The notes under the pieces: generated by a model
What the model was told of the DNA's origin: nothing
The model's input: only the letters and a program-made list of their open reading frames with translations
The model's database searches: none
Made by a program: the position numbers and the translations under genes
From: Allolobophora icterica
Lineage: Eukaryota; Annelida; Clitellata; Crassiclitellata; Lumbricidae
Direction of reading: 5' to 3'
Assembly (NCBI GenBank): GCA_963556255.1
Contig: OY744605.1
Span: 11,971,140 to 12,035,139, forward strand
DNA length: 64,000 nucleotides
Shown here: one piece after another, positions 54,362-64,000 of the stretch
Layout: each line of letters begins with the position of its first letter
How positions within the stretch are numbered: the first letter of the stretch is position 1

Positions 54362-54598
54362 TAAGAACCACGTACTAGTACTAGTACTAGTACTAGTAAA
54401 ACCTATTAGTACTATTAGAACCAAGTACTAGGACCAGTAGAACCAATGACTAGTACTAGTACTAGTAGAACCAAGTAGTAGTACTAGAACCAAGTACTAG
54501 TACCAGTAGAAGCAAGTACTAGTACTAGTAGAGCCAAGTACTAGAACCAAGTACTACCAAGTACTAGTAGAACCAAGTACTAGAACCAAGTACTACTG
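54362..54598. repeat. ACTAGT minisatellite
   Basis: Variable-length units of AGAACCAAGTACTAGTACTAGT. ACTAGT is palindromic, so the array is rich in inverted repeats. Confidence 0.9.
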
Positions 54599-54792
54599 CT
54601 GTAAACTTGTCAGCCAATCTCATGAGATATAACTCAGAAGCCAGTAGCAAATAAAAAGCAGGATTCATAGAACAGTGTTTGCCTAGCTATTGATACTCAG
54701 ACACGAACGCTTAGTCAGCAAAAACCGAATTTGTTCTTTCATGGCGCTAAGTATTTGCACACAAGATCATGTCGTAAACCACAAGCCATTCT

Positions 54793-54810
54793 CTGTCTGT
54801 CTGTCTGTCA

Positions 54811-54880
<70 letters not shown>
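54793..54880. repeat. (CTGT)n microsatellite
   Basis: About 88 bp with one CAGT interruption. CTGT/CTCT repeat resumes after the hAT element at 56190-56310, so the transposon landed within or beside a repeat. Confidence 0.97.
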
Positions 54881-54954
54881 GTTTCATTTGTGTCTCTCTT
54901 GGTACAACACTCTATCTGTTTCTGTGTCTCCATTTCTGTTTCTGCGTCTCACTG

Positions 54955-56181
54955 CAGTAGCGTAACTATGGGCCCGCAGGGCCCGCAACTGCGGGGGGGC
55001 CCAGGTAAAAGGGGCCCATTTTCAAACCTGAAAAAATGAACTATTTTAATTAATAAATGCACAGCAGAAAGCCGGAAACCGAAACTCCTTGTAAACTCCT
55101 TAGCCTTGTAAAATCAATAAATCATGCAGGCAGGCAGATGATGTGGAATATTACTATTGATGCGCGGTCGGCGCATATTTTTCTAGGCTTTGATTTAAGC
55201 TAGTGAACAGTGACTCGAAGGCAAACTATAATCGCCAGATGACGCTGAAATTTGCAGTTAATTCACTCAATTAGTTTCACTTTTCGTCTTTGATTTATGC
55301 TGACGTCATTACTCATTAGTCTCATTGCCAAGTTTCCGTCGGCCATCGTTGTTGATATTTATTTAAAAAGTTTGTTTAAATAGATTAGATCGGATTACAA
55401 TTTACAATACAAAATTTAAGATTTAAAAATAAAAAATTGTACTAATGATGGCTAGCAAGCCTCTAAGTGGAGCAGCTAAACGACGGAAAAAGAAGGATTT
55501 ACAAAACGAACTTAAAAAACGATGTAAAATTGACTCATTCTTGTTACCGGCACAGACTAAAAAGGAAGAAACACAATCTGTTGCAAATGTACGTAATGAA
55601 GAAAATGAGCAGGAGCCTCAGGAGGATACCAGAGGCAGTGAAGTCAGTGAACTACAGATAGATACAAATTCTCAAGTTAACAGTTTTAAAGACAATACTG
55701 TGGCAACCGATTTGTCTGATCACGGCTCGCCAGATCTCATAATAAGCAATGAATATGAAGCATTCAACTCTGCAGCACTTGTAAACTTTGAACATTCTAC
55801 TGATAGAGGGCATTATCCAATCGATATAGTTGATCCAAATATGAAGAAATTTATTGTTGAACACGGCTCATGCAGACCAAATACAAAACTGTTCTTGATT
55901 TATGATTTCGTAACATTGAATAAAACAATATTCAGTAACATTTCATTTATAACATTTAATCAATTTTAATGCAAATCGAAAACAATTTTTAGTTGTGGCA
56001 TAAGATTACAAATTAATAATAAAATAAAATATCATAAATTAAAATCATTAAAATGTATGCCTCAAAAGTGAGTCGATAATTTGAAACATAAAATTGTCTA
56101 TCAGATTGTCATCGGCTGTATGGAGGGGGGCCCATTTTGAAAATCTTGCAGGGGGGCCCAGAATATGAAGTTACGCCACTG
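54955..56181 (+). mobile_element. hAT transposon, internally deleted
   Basis: 1227 bp with exact 8-bp duplication TCTCACTG (54947-54954 and 56182-56189). Ends CAGTAGCGTAACT and, in reverse, CAGTGGCGTAACT match at 12 of 13 positions; GGGCCC clusters lie just inside both ends. It carries the N-terminal part of a transposase gene. Full hAT elements are usually 2.5-5 kb, so most of the gene has been lost. Confidence 0.96.
55445..55969 (+). pseudogene. hAT transposase N-terminal fragment
   Basis: About 174 codons from ATG at 55445 (or 55448). It starts with a basic segment (KRRKKKDLQNELKKRCKIDS), then an acidic Glu/Gln-rich stretch and DIVDPNMKKFIVEHGSCRPN, which resembles the region before the TTF-type zinc finger in ZMYM/hAT transposases. 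The catalytic and dimerisation regions are absent. The frame runs into unrelated AT-rich sequence at about 55890. Without the rest it cannot transpose DNA. The open frame over 440 bp suggests a recent deletion. Confidence 0.65.
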
Positions 56182-56309
56182 TCTCACTGTCTGTGCCTGT
56201 TTCTGATTATTCTGGTCTCTCACTTCTTCTCTAGCTCTCTGTCTCTTTTATCTGTGTCTGTCTGTCTGTCTCCGTCTGTCTGTCCCACTGACTGTCTGTC
56301 TCTCTCTCT

Positions 56310-56575
56310 CTCTCTACACACAACTGTACAGGCTAATATTCATAAAATATGTTTACAGATATGTGAAGGCTCGGACAGCTCACCAGTCCCCATGTTGAAC
56401 TCATAAAGTCTAAAACTGTGTTGGCCCAACGGCGCTTTTCGCTCGGAATCAATCACATGATGCAGAAGTTTTGTCACTTAACTCTCTCTCAGCCAACAGT
56501 TTACAACGCATGGCAACTCGGCTTTTTAATGGGCCACTCAAAAACTCCCCCACAGAACACTGAATATGTGCAAAC
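56310..56575. other. No gene seen
   Basis: Unrecognised sequence before an (AT)n run at 56590. Confidence 0.4.
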
Positions 56576-56589
56576 ATATTGGACTCAGA

Positions 56590-56742
56590 ATATATATATA
56601 TATATATATATATATGCATACATACAAACACATCTATACATACATACATGCATTCATAGGTACATACATAAGTACATAAATACATGCATCAATTCATTCA
56701 TACATGCATACATACACTTATACATACATAGATATACAAAGT
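56590..56742. repeat. (AT)n and CATA microsatellites
   Basis: (AT)n 56590-56615 then degenerate CATA. Confidence 0.9.
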
Positions 56743-56879
56743 GGAATGCCTTGAAGGACAGACGTCCAACTCAACACTGATGTATCTGGCCAACCACTAT
56801 ATCTGGGAGACTTGGCCATTCACCAGATGAATACCCAGCTGAGAAAACAATGACATGAACCAACTACATTGCCGGCTCA

Positions 56880-56972
56880 AAGGGGGGCAGTTGACAAATG
56901 ACTGAGAACACTGGAGGTCATTTATTCGTACCCATCGCCGCCAAATAGCTGGCCTCAGGGACTGATGATATA
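56880..56972 (+). mobile_element. RTE-like LINE 3' end
   Basis: TTGACAAATGACTGAGAACA, GTCATTTATTCGTACCCATC, GCCAAATAGCTGGCCTCAGG and GACTGATGAT: the plus-strand form of the end seen at 18013 and 30396. Confidence 0.75.
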
Positions 56973-56975
56973 TAC

Positions 56976-57425
56976 ATACATATATACACACATACATGCA
57001 TACATACATACATAGTTATACATACGTACATGCATACATGCATACATACAGTCGTACGTACGTACATACATACGTACATACATACATGCATGTATACATA
57101 CGTACATACGTACATGCATACATACATACATACATGCATACATATTACATACATACATACGTATGCATGTACATACATACATGCATACATACACACATAC
57201 ATACGTACATACGTACACACATACGTACATACATACATACATACATGCATACATACACACATACATACGTACATACATACATGCATACATACACACATAC
57301 ATACGTACATACGTACATACATATGTACATACATACATACATACATACATACATACATACATACATACGTACGTACATACATACATATATACGTATGTAC
57401 GTACATACGTACATCCATACATAAC
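56976..57425. repeat. CATA/CGTA microsatellite, 450 bp
   Basis: Long degenerate ACATACATACGTACATGCAT repeat starting at the end of the RTE-like LINE. Six overlapping ORFs here are artefacts. Confidence 0.97.
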
Positions 57426-57429
57426 AAAG

Positions 57430-57675
57430 TAAATCTGTTTCCTTTCCATCTGATCTTTGGATGCCTAATAATATTTTGCTTCAATGAACTGCAATAATTC
57501 TGATTCTTAAAGGGTGTTCAGTAAAAGGCTTCAATTCAATTCGATTTAACAATTCCAACAAAATTTGTTACCAAAGTTGTTTCAAAATGTAAAAAGGTCT
57601 TCTCACACTGCACATTATTTCACAAATTATGCATTAGAGTTTGGTCAGTATGCACGGTAAATAGCCTTAAAATTT
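57430..57675. other. No gene seen
   Basis: Unrecognised AT-rich sequence. Confidence 0.4.
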
Positions 57676-57679
57676 ACAA

Positions 57680-57905
57680 TAATGTAAGTATTAACATATT
57701 ATAATATTAATACTAGCATGTTATAATATTAGTATTAGCCTATTATATTAGTATTAGCCTATTATAATATTAGTATTAGTATACTGTAATATTAGTACTA
57801 GCATATTATAATATTAGTATTAGCATGTTATAATATTAGTATTAGCATGTTATAAATATTAGTATTGTTATAATATTAGTATAAACCTATTATATTAGTA
57901 TTACC
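57680..57905. repeat. TATAATATTAGTATTAGC minisatellite
   Basis: About ten copies of a 20-24-bp AT-rich unit. Confidence 0.88.
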
Positions 57906-58069
57906 ATTGCATTGTTTTGAAACTTACAGCTTTGCATTGACAGATTGGCTGACAGTTACATTTATTTAGTTAGGTCATCAAGGCTGCCCCAGATAAACAA
58001 TATAAATGAAGAAGGAAGAAGAATAAGACAATCATAACGAGGAACAACAGATTCGACAAAGAACAATGG

Positions 58070-58130
58070 AAATCATTTATTCGTACCCAGTGCCACCAAA
58101 TGTCTGGCGTCAGGAACTTTGATGATGATG
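58070..58130 (+). mobile_element. RTE-like LINE 3' end with GAT tail
   Basis: AATCATTTATTCGTACCCAG, ACCAAATGTCTGGCGTCAGG and AACTTTGATGATGATG. Confidence 0.75.
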
Positions 58131-58345
58131 ATGATGATGTTGGATAATGATGATGATGATGATGATGATGATGCTGATGATGATGTTGGATAATGATGAT
58201 GATTGATTGATTGATTGAAATCTTTATTGAAACCATAATTGAATAAATCATATGTACAATTAGTGCAATTTTTATACAAGCTGGTCACAAAGGTAGGCCC
58301 AAAAGGGAATAAGATGATGATGATGATGTTGTTGTTGATGGATGA
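58118..58345. repeat. GAT-rich microsatellites around an unknown repeat
   Basis: (GAT)n to 58200, GATT repeats, an ATCTTTATTGAAACC segment, then GAT repeats again from 58311. Confidence 0.8.
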
Positions 58346-58349
58346 TGAT

Positions 58350-58675
58350 GGGAGATGATCAGGATGATAACCAGTTATAGAACTGTAACATAAAGTAAGA
58401 TACCCAGCTTCAAGTAAAAGGGAACCCAGTATGTGACATTTTGTAAACATTCACTTTAATAAAATTACGAGTGCTTTCACTGCCTTCAGAGACATAGGCC
58501 TACTCACTTAAACAATGTTGTAGCAATGTATACATATAATCACGCATAAGCCTGCAGTGTAGACGTTAATTTATTAACCGCCTCTATCAACAACACACTC
58601 CAGCAATACACAAAAAGTCAGAGTCTTTAAACAAGAACGAGGTATGAAGGCGTCGTTACACAGGCTAATATAAGA
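58350..58675. other. No gene seen
   Basis: Unrecognised sequence. Confidence 0.4.
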
Positions 58676-58679
58676 AATT

Positions 58680-59350
58680 CAACCGCTCGACGGAATGGAA
58701 GTAATAACGGAAAATCCGATTCCCAGAGGGAGGAGGGAGGAGGGTGTCCGTAGGGCTGCTATCCCCTCCTCCTCTGCCATTTGCTGACCTGAGATAACGG
58801 CCTCGGCAGCGCACGGGAAATGGTAGGAGTTCGTGGAACTAGGAGGAGGGGGACAAGAAGGAGGAGAGTGATAAGGGAAAAGGAGAGGGAACGGTCGTAA
58901 ACGTTGGGAGAAAGCGGAAACTAGGTCAATACGAACATGTTCCACCGAATGTATATATCTAAATATAATGCAACCGACCTTACGTCTTGCAGGCTCCGCG
59001 TCGTATGCGCTCCGCTTTAAAGTGATTAGGTCCTGCATCAAATTCGTAACCGATTAAAGGGAGGTCTACGTAGGCAGGGAATCGAAATGTCTTACCGTAC
59101 AAGGCAGTCGCGTAACGCGTGGTAAAGACGATTCCTGAACGAGGAACGAACGAAACCTCGGTTCAAGACCTCGATACCGTACGCCTCCGATTTGAAGGCC
59201 GCAGTTAAGCGAGTACACACACGGCCGAGCACAAGCTGCTTTGCAGACTATGCATCAATAGGAGCTACACTGCGTCACGTAACTGAGCGTGACGTTATTA
59301 CGCCGCCTAGCGATTGGCTGGGTGCCTGAAATCATTGCTTCATTGCTATT
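58680..59350 (-). promoter_or_regulatory. CpG-rich stretch, candidate upstream promoter
   Basis: GC/CpG-rich against AT-rich flanks, with CCAAT in reverse (GATTGGCTG at 59312) and two good donors on the minus strand (AC|GTAAGG near 58983 and CG|GTAAGAC near 59095). It lies 5 kb upstream of the candidate first exon at 53812, so it could hold a noncoding first exon of the same gene. Role inferred from composition only. Confidence 0.35.
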
Positions 59351-59555
59351 AGTGCTAAAAATAAACTTTATCGTCAACTCATAGTCTGTTACAACATCTG
59401 CTCCATATTACCACAGAATAGATAAAGCGTAGCTTTATCTATTCTGTGATATTACGGTTAGTTTAAACATTTTATCATATTCGAACGAGTAGCATGATTG
59501 TTCCTCGTGTTTCCGCCAAAGAATTTAATTGCATAAGTGTTAAATGGGACCTAAA
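59351..59555. other. No gene seen
   Basis: A short inverted repeat, ATAGATAAAGC / GCTTTATCTAT, lies at 59418-59444. Confidence 0.45.
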
Positions 59556-59562
59556 ATGGCAG

Positions 59563-59832
59563 GGAAGAAGAAGAAGAAGAAGAAGAAGAAGGAGGAGGAG
59601 GAGGAGGAGGAGGAGGAGGAGGAGGAGGAGGAGGAGGAGGAGGAAGAAGGAGGAAGAAGACGAAGAAGAAGAAGAAGAAGAAGAAGAAGAAGAAGGAGGA
59701 GGAGGAGGAGGAGGAGCCTAGGAGGAGGAGGAGGAGAAGGAGAAGGAGGAGGAGGAGAAGGAGGAGGAGGAGGAGGAGGAGGAGGAGGAGGAGGAGGAAG
59801 AGGAAAATAAGAGGAAGACGACGACGACAGAG
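59563..59832. repeat. GAA/GAG microsatellite
   Basis: 270 bp of purine-only triplets. Glu, Arg and Leu runs in every frame are artefacts. Confidence 0.98.
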
Positions 59833-60109
59833 AACAATCACAACCGATTGTTTCAGTATGAGAGAAACGGAAACACACTTAACATTTAAAAACAAGAAAG
59901 GTTTTATGTACCGGTATGTACTTAATAACCTACTGTTTAATTTAAGATAGTATTCATCTTTATGAGGCATATAGGTATTATAATATCGTAAATTTTTCAC
60001 AAGAAGCACGTTTCTGCAATAATGCTGAAATCGATCAGCATCACTGAGTTGGTTGCGTGGAAACGGACGCCAACATGATATTTGCAATGCACTCAGCTGA
60101 TGTTAAATA

Positions 60110-60552
<443 letters not shown>

Positions 60553-60554
60553 AA

Positions 60555-61260
60555 TACGCATAATCTTCAGTTTATAGCCCAGAAAAGCGGGAGAAATATT
60601 CAAAGACTCGTAGATGAGCACGGAAGAAATGTTTTTTTTGGCAAACGTGTCCAACATCCATTGTGATTGTAATTGCAATTAAACATTTATATAGCGTTAA
60701 TTAGATAAGAGCAAACAATCGGATGCGTTCTCTGCGCTTGCCTTTGTGATGTTAAAATTATGAAATTATGAAATTATGAAATTTACGAAATTACGACATA
60801 ATATTCATTAGGGCCTACTGTAGGCCTTCGTCCTTGCAGGTAGCTGTACATGTATACGCCCTACATAGAGACAATCTTACATGTACATGGGCATCAGCAC
60901 ATAGGAACAAGAGGGTATTTGCCCCCCACCCCTGGATTTTGCGCATATTTTACAAAAATAAACTCTTTTGATTATTATGATTAATACAACAGTTCCAACA
61001 CGGTTTTCAATGCGAAAAAAAAACACTTAATTATTTAGGTAAAGTCCTTGACCGTCATTTATTTTTGAAGTTGTCACGTGTTCTGTGTGCATAGCTAGTC
61101 TATGCAAAAACATAATTTTGCTCCCCCTACAAAATTTTGCTCCCCTTAAAAAGTTCCTACGCAGCCATTTACATGTATACACAGGAAAAAGTTCTGAGCT
61201 TGAAAACTTTATCACCAACTAAGAATAACACATGTGCGACTTGTTTTTATCAAAGTAAAG
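60555..61260. other. No gene seen
   Basis: 60757-60800 has AAATTATG tandem copies. 60915-61150 has TTTGCCCCCC and TTTTGCTCCCC phrases like those in the MITE at 49595, so a decayed relative is possible. Confidence 0.35.
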
Positions 61261-61264
61261 CAAC

Positions 61265-61266
<2 letters not shown>

Positions 61267-61310
<44 letters not shown>

Positions 61311-61312
61311 GC
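61267..61312. repeat. (AATC)n microsatellite
   Basis: CAATCAATC repeat next to a reverse LINE end. Confidence 0.95.
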
Positions 61313-61317
61313 AATCA

Positions 61318-61400
61318 ACTAGACACTTATATAGCGCTCTTTGAGGTAACTATTCAGAGGCGATCCCAGCCCAACATCGGCGAAAGAGAACAGAGCTGAG
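61318..61400 (-). mobile_element. LINE/SINE 3' end fragment
   Basis: ACACTTATATAGCGCTCTTT and ATTCAGAGGCGATCCCAGCC, the same terminal block as 22345. Confidence 0.65.
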
Positions 61401-61665
61401 AAGAAAGAGGTGGATGAGTCCACAAGAGTATACAATTATCTCTACTATATGTGACCAGGATGTAGGTCTAATATCAAGTCATCGATAATGATGTTTGCAA
61501 TTTTTGTATATTTTTATCTAGAATAGCTACGTAAAATATATTGCACCATAAAACAACAGCAATAACAACAATGATTGCAGGAACAATAACAATAACAACA
61601 ATTATAGAACAATTTAAGCATCTCATTTCCTTTAACACGTCTGTCTATAGAAAGCTACGGCTATT
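61401..61665. other. No gene seen
   Basis: AT-rich with ACAATAACAACA repeats (61548-61605). Confidence 0.45.
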
Positions 61666-61680
61666 CAAAATTCAGTTGAC

Positions 61681-62331
61681 ATAAAAAAAATATATATATT
61701 TCTCGGGATTCGCGCCTCTACCACCTCCCAAGTGGTTAGGAGAGGAGTGACCATCTGAAGGCCAGGGGTTCATTTCCTGCCTATTATGGCTATCCCGACC
61801 CAGAGAGCGAACCTGCGCTTGCATGTTATCGTACTTACTTACTAACGCGATCTCCCTGGTGCCGCTAGTTATAGTGCGATTGGACATTTCCTGCAATCTT
61901 TTGCTTCTCCGAAGCAACACTTCACTCGGCCCATGAGGTGCGACCGACTCCAGAACCTCTTCTGGTCTCATTACACTCGACGAAGGTGCTAAGTGACTAG
62001 GCGGTCGTGTATTACGACTGGTGTATGGGGAATTATTCCCCGGGTTCAATTCTCGCTCTCCAGGGTTTCTAGTGAGCCCGGTAGCGTTCATTTGGCGATT
62101 TAGTTGACCTACTGAACTTACCAACTTACTCTGCTGTCCTTCCAGAGAATCCAACTTACCCCTCAACGACCGTAAGGTAACAGCTATGTCTGCTAGATTG
62201 TCGGGTTCTATTCCTCTGTTCTCGGGAGTAACCATTCTTTGTCCTGGCTCTAAGCTAGCCCCTAGTTCTACGTCAGATTCCCCTCTGTCACTCATGACGT
62301 CAGGATGAGAACTAATTGACGAACTAGACAT
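61681..62331 (-). CDS. Retroelement gag-like ORF (uncertain)
   Basis: ATG at 62331 opens about 216 codons, stop near 61679. It is hydrophilic, Ser/Arg/Asn/Glu-rich, with a likely coiled coil of about 35 residues (LADIAVTLRSLRGKLDSLEG...) and RRSKRLQEM. This layout (Ser-rich N-terminus, coiled coil, basic region) resembles the start of retroelement Gag, but no zinc knuckle or protease follows. The last residues (EKYIYFFYVN) come from AT-rich DNA, so the original frame was probably truncated near 61700. A host exon is possible. Confidence 0.35.
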
Positions 62332-62559
62332 GAATGAAATTTAGATTATTATTTAATCTAGTACTAATAACTTCGCTAATGATGTCTACCTTATTCTAGA
62401 GTTAACGGTCTTTCTTCAATTAGTCTCTCCGATAACCTACGTGCAATCAATTATTCCTTTAATTAATTTGATAAATTGAAGATATGAATTTACTGGTTCC
62501 AAAACTCGACGTTGAAGGAATTTGTACTTTCAGTAAGGTTCCAATCATACAGAATCGGA

Positions 62560-63890
62560 AATTTCCCCTCACTAGTTAGATTACTACCCGAAGAGCAGTT
62601 CACGGCTCTCCTCCTACAAGGCCTAAGTGCAGCGCCTAGCAATTAGCGCCTGGATGCGGTCGGTCCAGTCTTTATTATGATGAAGCGTGGCGCTACCTTA
62701 CTGGCTTGACGGCAGCTGTCAGTAACAGATTTATGGAGCGGAAGATCACCAACAGTACCGTACTTCAATGAACTCCGCCGAGAAAAAGGGGGGGGGGGAA
62801 ATTCAGACTAGTGCATGTGACGTATACTACGAGTCGTTCTCGCGTGGTCGTCGACAGAAACAGGTACAGACGTTGGTTAGGTGATCGTTGTAATTTGGCC
62901 GTCGGTCACGTGACTCGGAAGCAACCGTGGTTCGACAGACAAGGTTTACTGGCGGCGTCAGAAGATGTAGTGGCCGGTTTCGCCGTGCGGAACCGGATAA
63001 GGTTTCACTTCCGGTTGGCGACAGCAGGCTTCAGTTTAGTAGACGTCTCGAATCAGTAACGCGGTCATCAGACAGACAGCGTTTCTGTGGACGCCAGTAG
63101 ACAGGCAAAACGACAGGAGATTTCTGGCGCGTAGATTCGGACAGGACTTGGCTTCCACGACAGCACGGATGTGCGGTCGTCAGATTGACAGATCGGCAGC
63201 GTAGTTCGACAGCAGACAGCTCTCACAACAGCACGGATGTGCGGTCGTCAGATTCGTCAGATTGACAAATCGGCAGCGTCGCGCAGATTCGGACAGGACT
63301 TGGCTTCCACGACAGCACGGATGTGCGGTCGTCAGATTGACAGATCAGCAGCGGCTCGCAGATTCGGACAGGACTTGGCTTCCACGACAGCACGGATGTG
63401 CGGTCGTCAGATTGACAGATCAGCAGCGCTCGCAGATTCGGACAGGACTTGGCTTCCACGACAGCACGGATGTGCGGTCGTCAGATTGACAGATCAGCAG
63501 CGGCTCGCAGATTCGGACAGGACTTGGCTTCCACGACAGCACGGATGTGCGGTCGTCAGATTGACAGATCAGCAGCGGCTCGCAGATTCGGACAGGACAA
63601 CTTCTCGTCTACATGGTTCAACTCAACGGAAGTTGGAGTTGGGAAGCTTCGAAGGCGGCGTAGATACGGTCGACTCGCGTCTTCCTTTGTCTCCTCGGCA
63701 AACAAAGCAGTTGCGCGGTCGCGTCCTTCGGCAGATGTCGTCTCCAGATCCGGTTTCAGGAACGTCTTCAGCTCCTCCCCAACTGAAGAAATCTCTCTCA
63801 AGCGGCGGTTTTTGTATACTTCCTCACAGACGCTTATGGCTTAGACGCATACCTCAGCCAATCAGATACAACTAGGTTTTTACTACAGCC
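62560..63890 (-). other. GC/CpG-rich region upstream of the gag-like ORF, LTR-like
   Basis: On the minus strand it has TGTAGTAAAAACC with a CCAAT-type GATTGGCTG near 63885-63855, then GC-rich DNA, and AATAAAG at about 62670. This order (promoter box, then polyadenylation signal before the ORF) could be an LTR of about 1.2 kb. No second copy is in the window, so it is unproven. Plus-strand ORFs here follow the tandem repeats. Confidence 0.3.
63131..63600. repeat. 75-bp tandem repeat
   Basis: Five good copies and one or two diverged ones. GATTCGGACAGGACTTGG starts at 63134, 63286, 63361, 63435 and 63510, with a last partial copy at 63585 (spacing 75, 74, 75, 75). Each unit has CAGCACGGATGTGCGGTCGT and CAGATTGACAGATCAGCAGC. 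One 74-bp copy breaks the reading frame, so protein coding is unlikely. Confidence 0.95.
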
Positions 63891-64000
63891 CTTTTTATTA
63901 GTCAGCAGTTTGGCAGGCTGAATGTTTTAATATTTTCCATTGGCGGCCAGTCTTGGGGCTGGTTTCCGACCACTTGTTTAAAGTTAGTTTCGTAATTGCT

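Noticed and set aside
56918..57497. Overlapping ORFs of up to 188 codons on both strands
   Set aside because: CATA/CGTA repeat lacks stop codons in several frames; the sequences are only Met-Tyr-Val-Cys or His-Thr-Tyr-Ile.
59494..60087. Glu/Arg/Leu-rich ORFs of 75-178 codons
   Set aside because: Driven by the GAA/GAG tract.
63131..63600. CRISPR-like array
   Set aside because: The 75-bp units are continuous tandem copies without unique spacers, in animal DNA.
63237..63875. 212-codon repeat protein with 25-residue units
   Set aside because: The 75-bp unit makes it look like a repeat protein, but one copy is 74 bp and shifts the frame within the array, and all frames stay open because of the repeat.

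Overview
This is animal nuclear DNA: spliced exons with GT/AG boundaries, tRNA-derived SINEs, LINE fragments, hAT and mariner-type transposons, a Gypsy-class LTR retrotransposon and many long microsatellites. A lophotrochozoan, perhaps mollusc, genome is my best guess, based on the MIR/CORE-like SINE body, the microsatellite load and the transposon mix. Nothing in the sequence fixes the species.

One host gene is clear. A minus-strand gene of the RBMS / Drosophila alan shepard (shep) family of two-RRM single-strand nucleic-acid binding proteins has five joined exons, in transcript order 13958-13714, 11135-11077, 10240-10149, 8971-8752 and 191-97. Reading frame and intron phase agree at every junction, and the chain encodes a poly-Gly linker, RRM1, RRM2 and the conserved KFADGG tail. 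The 3' end lies beyond base 1. The 5' end is probably far upstream: two open, phase-0 candidate first coding exons lie on the same strand at 53812-53624 and 46639-46514, and CpG-rich stretches near 25, 46 and 59 kb could be alternative promoters. The rest of the window would then be intron.

The most striking object is a complete, apparently young LTR retrotransposon (1611-7634) lying antisense in the RBMS intron between 191 and 8752. Its 479-bp LTRs differ at three positions and its 1573-codon ORF is uninterrupted. Domain order is Gag (SCAN-like capsid region, CCHC knuckle), protease, integrase, reverse transcriptase, RNase H. Integrase before RT is the Ty1/copia order, although the RT and the GPY/F integrase tail are Gypsy-like. 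This marks it as a Gmr1-like element.

Other mobile DNA: three hAT-type elements with exact 8-bp target duplications (15894-16638, 27664-27979, 54955-56181), one hAT-like MITE nested in a SINE (49595-50008), a DD37D mariner (maT-like) relic with 30-bp inverted repeats (47841-48630), two LINE lineages as 3'-anchored fragments, and at least four tRNA-SINE families. Many microsatellites sit exactly at retroposon tails.

Layout: 1-14 kb RBMS exons plus the LTR element and several intronic minisatellites; 14-45 kb repeat-dominated DNA with one possible secreted-peptide exon at 37.7 kb; 45.8-46.8 kb CpG-rich candidate first exon; 47-53 kb nested transposons; 53.6-54.1 kb candidate first exon next to a tandem array of CTCF-core-like motifs; 55-61 kb hAT element, microsatellites and a CpG-rich stretch; 61.7-64 kb a minus-strand retroelement-like ORF with a GC-rich upstream region holding 75-bp tandem repeats.
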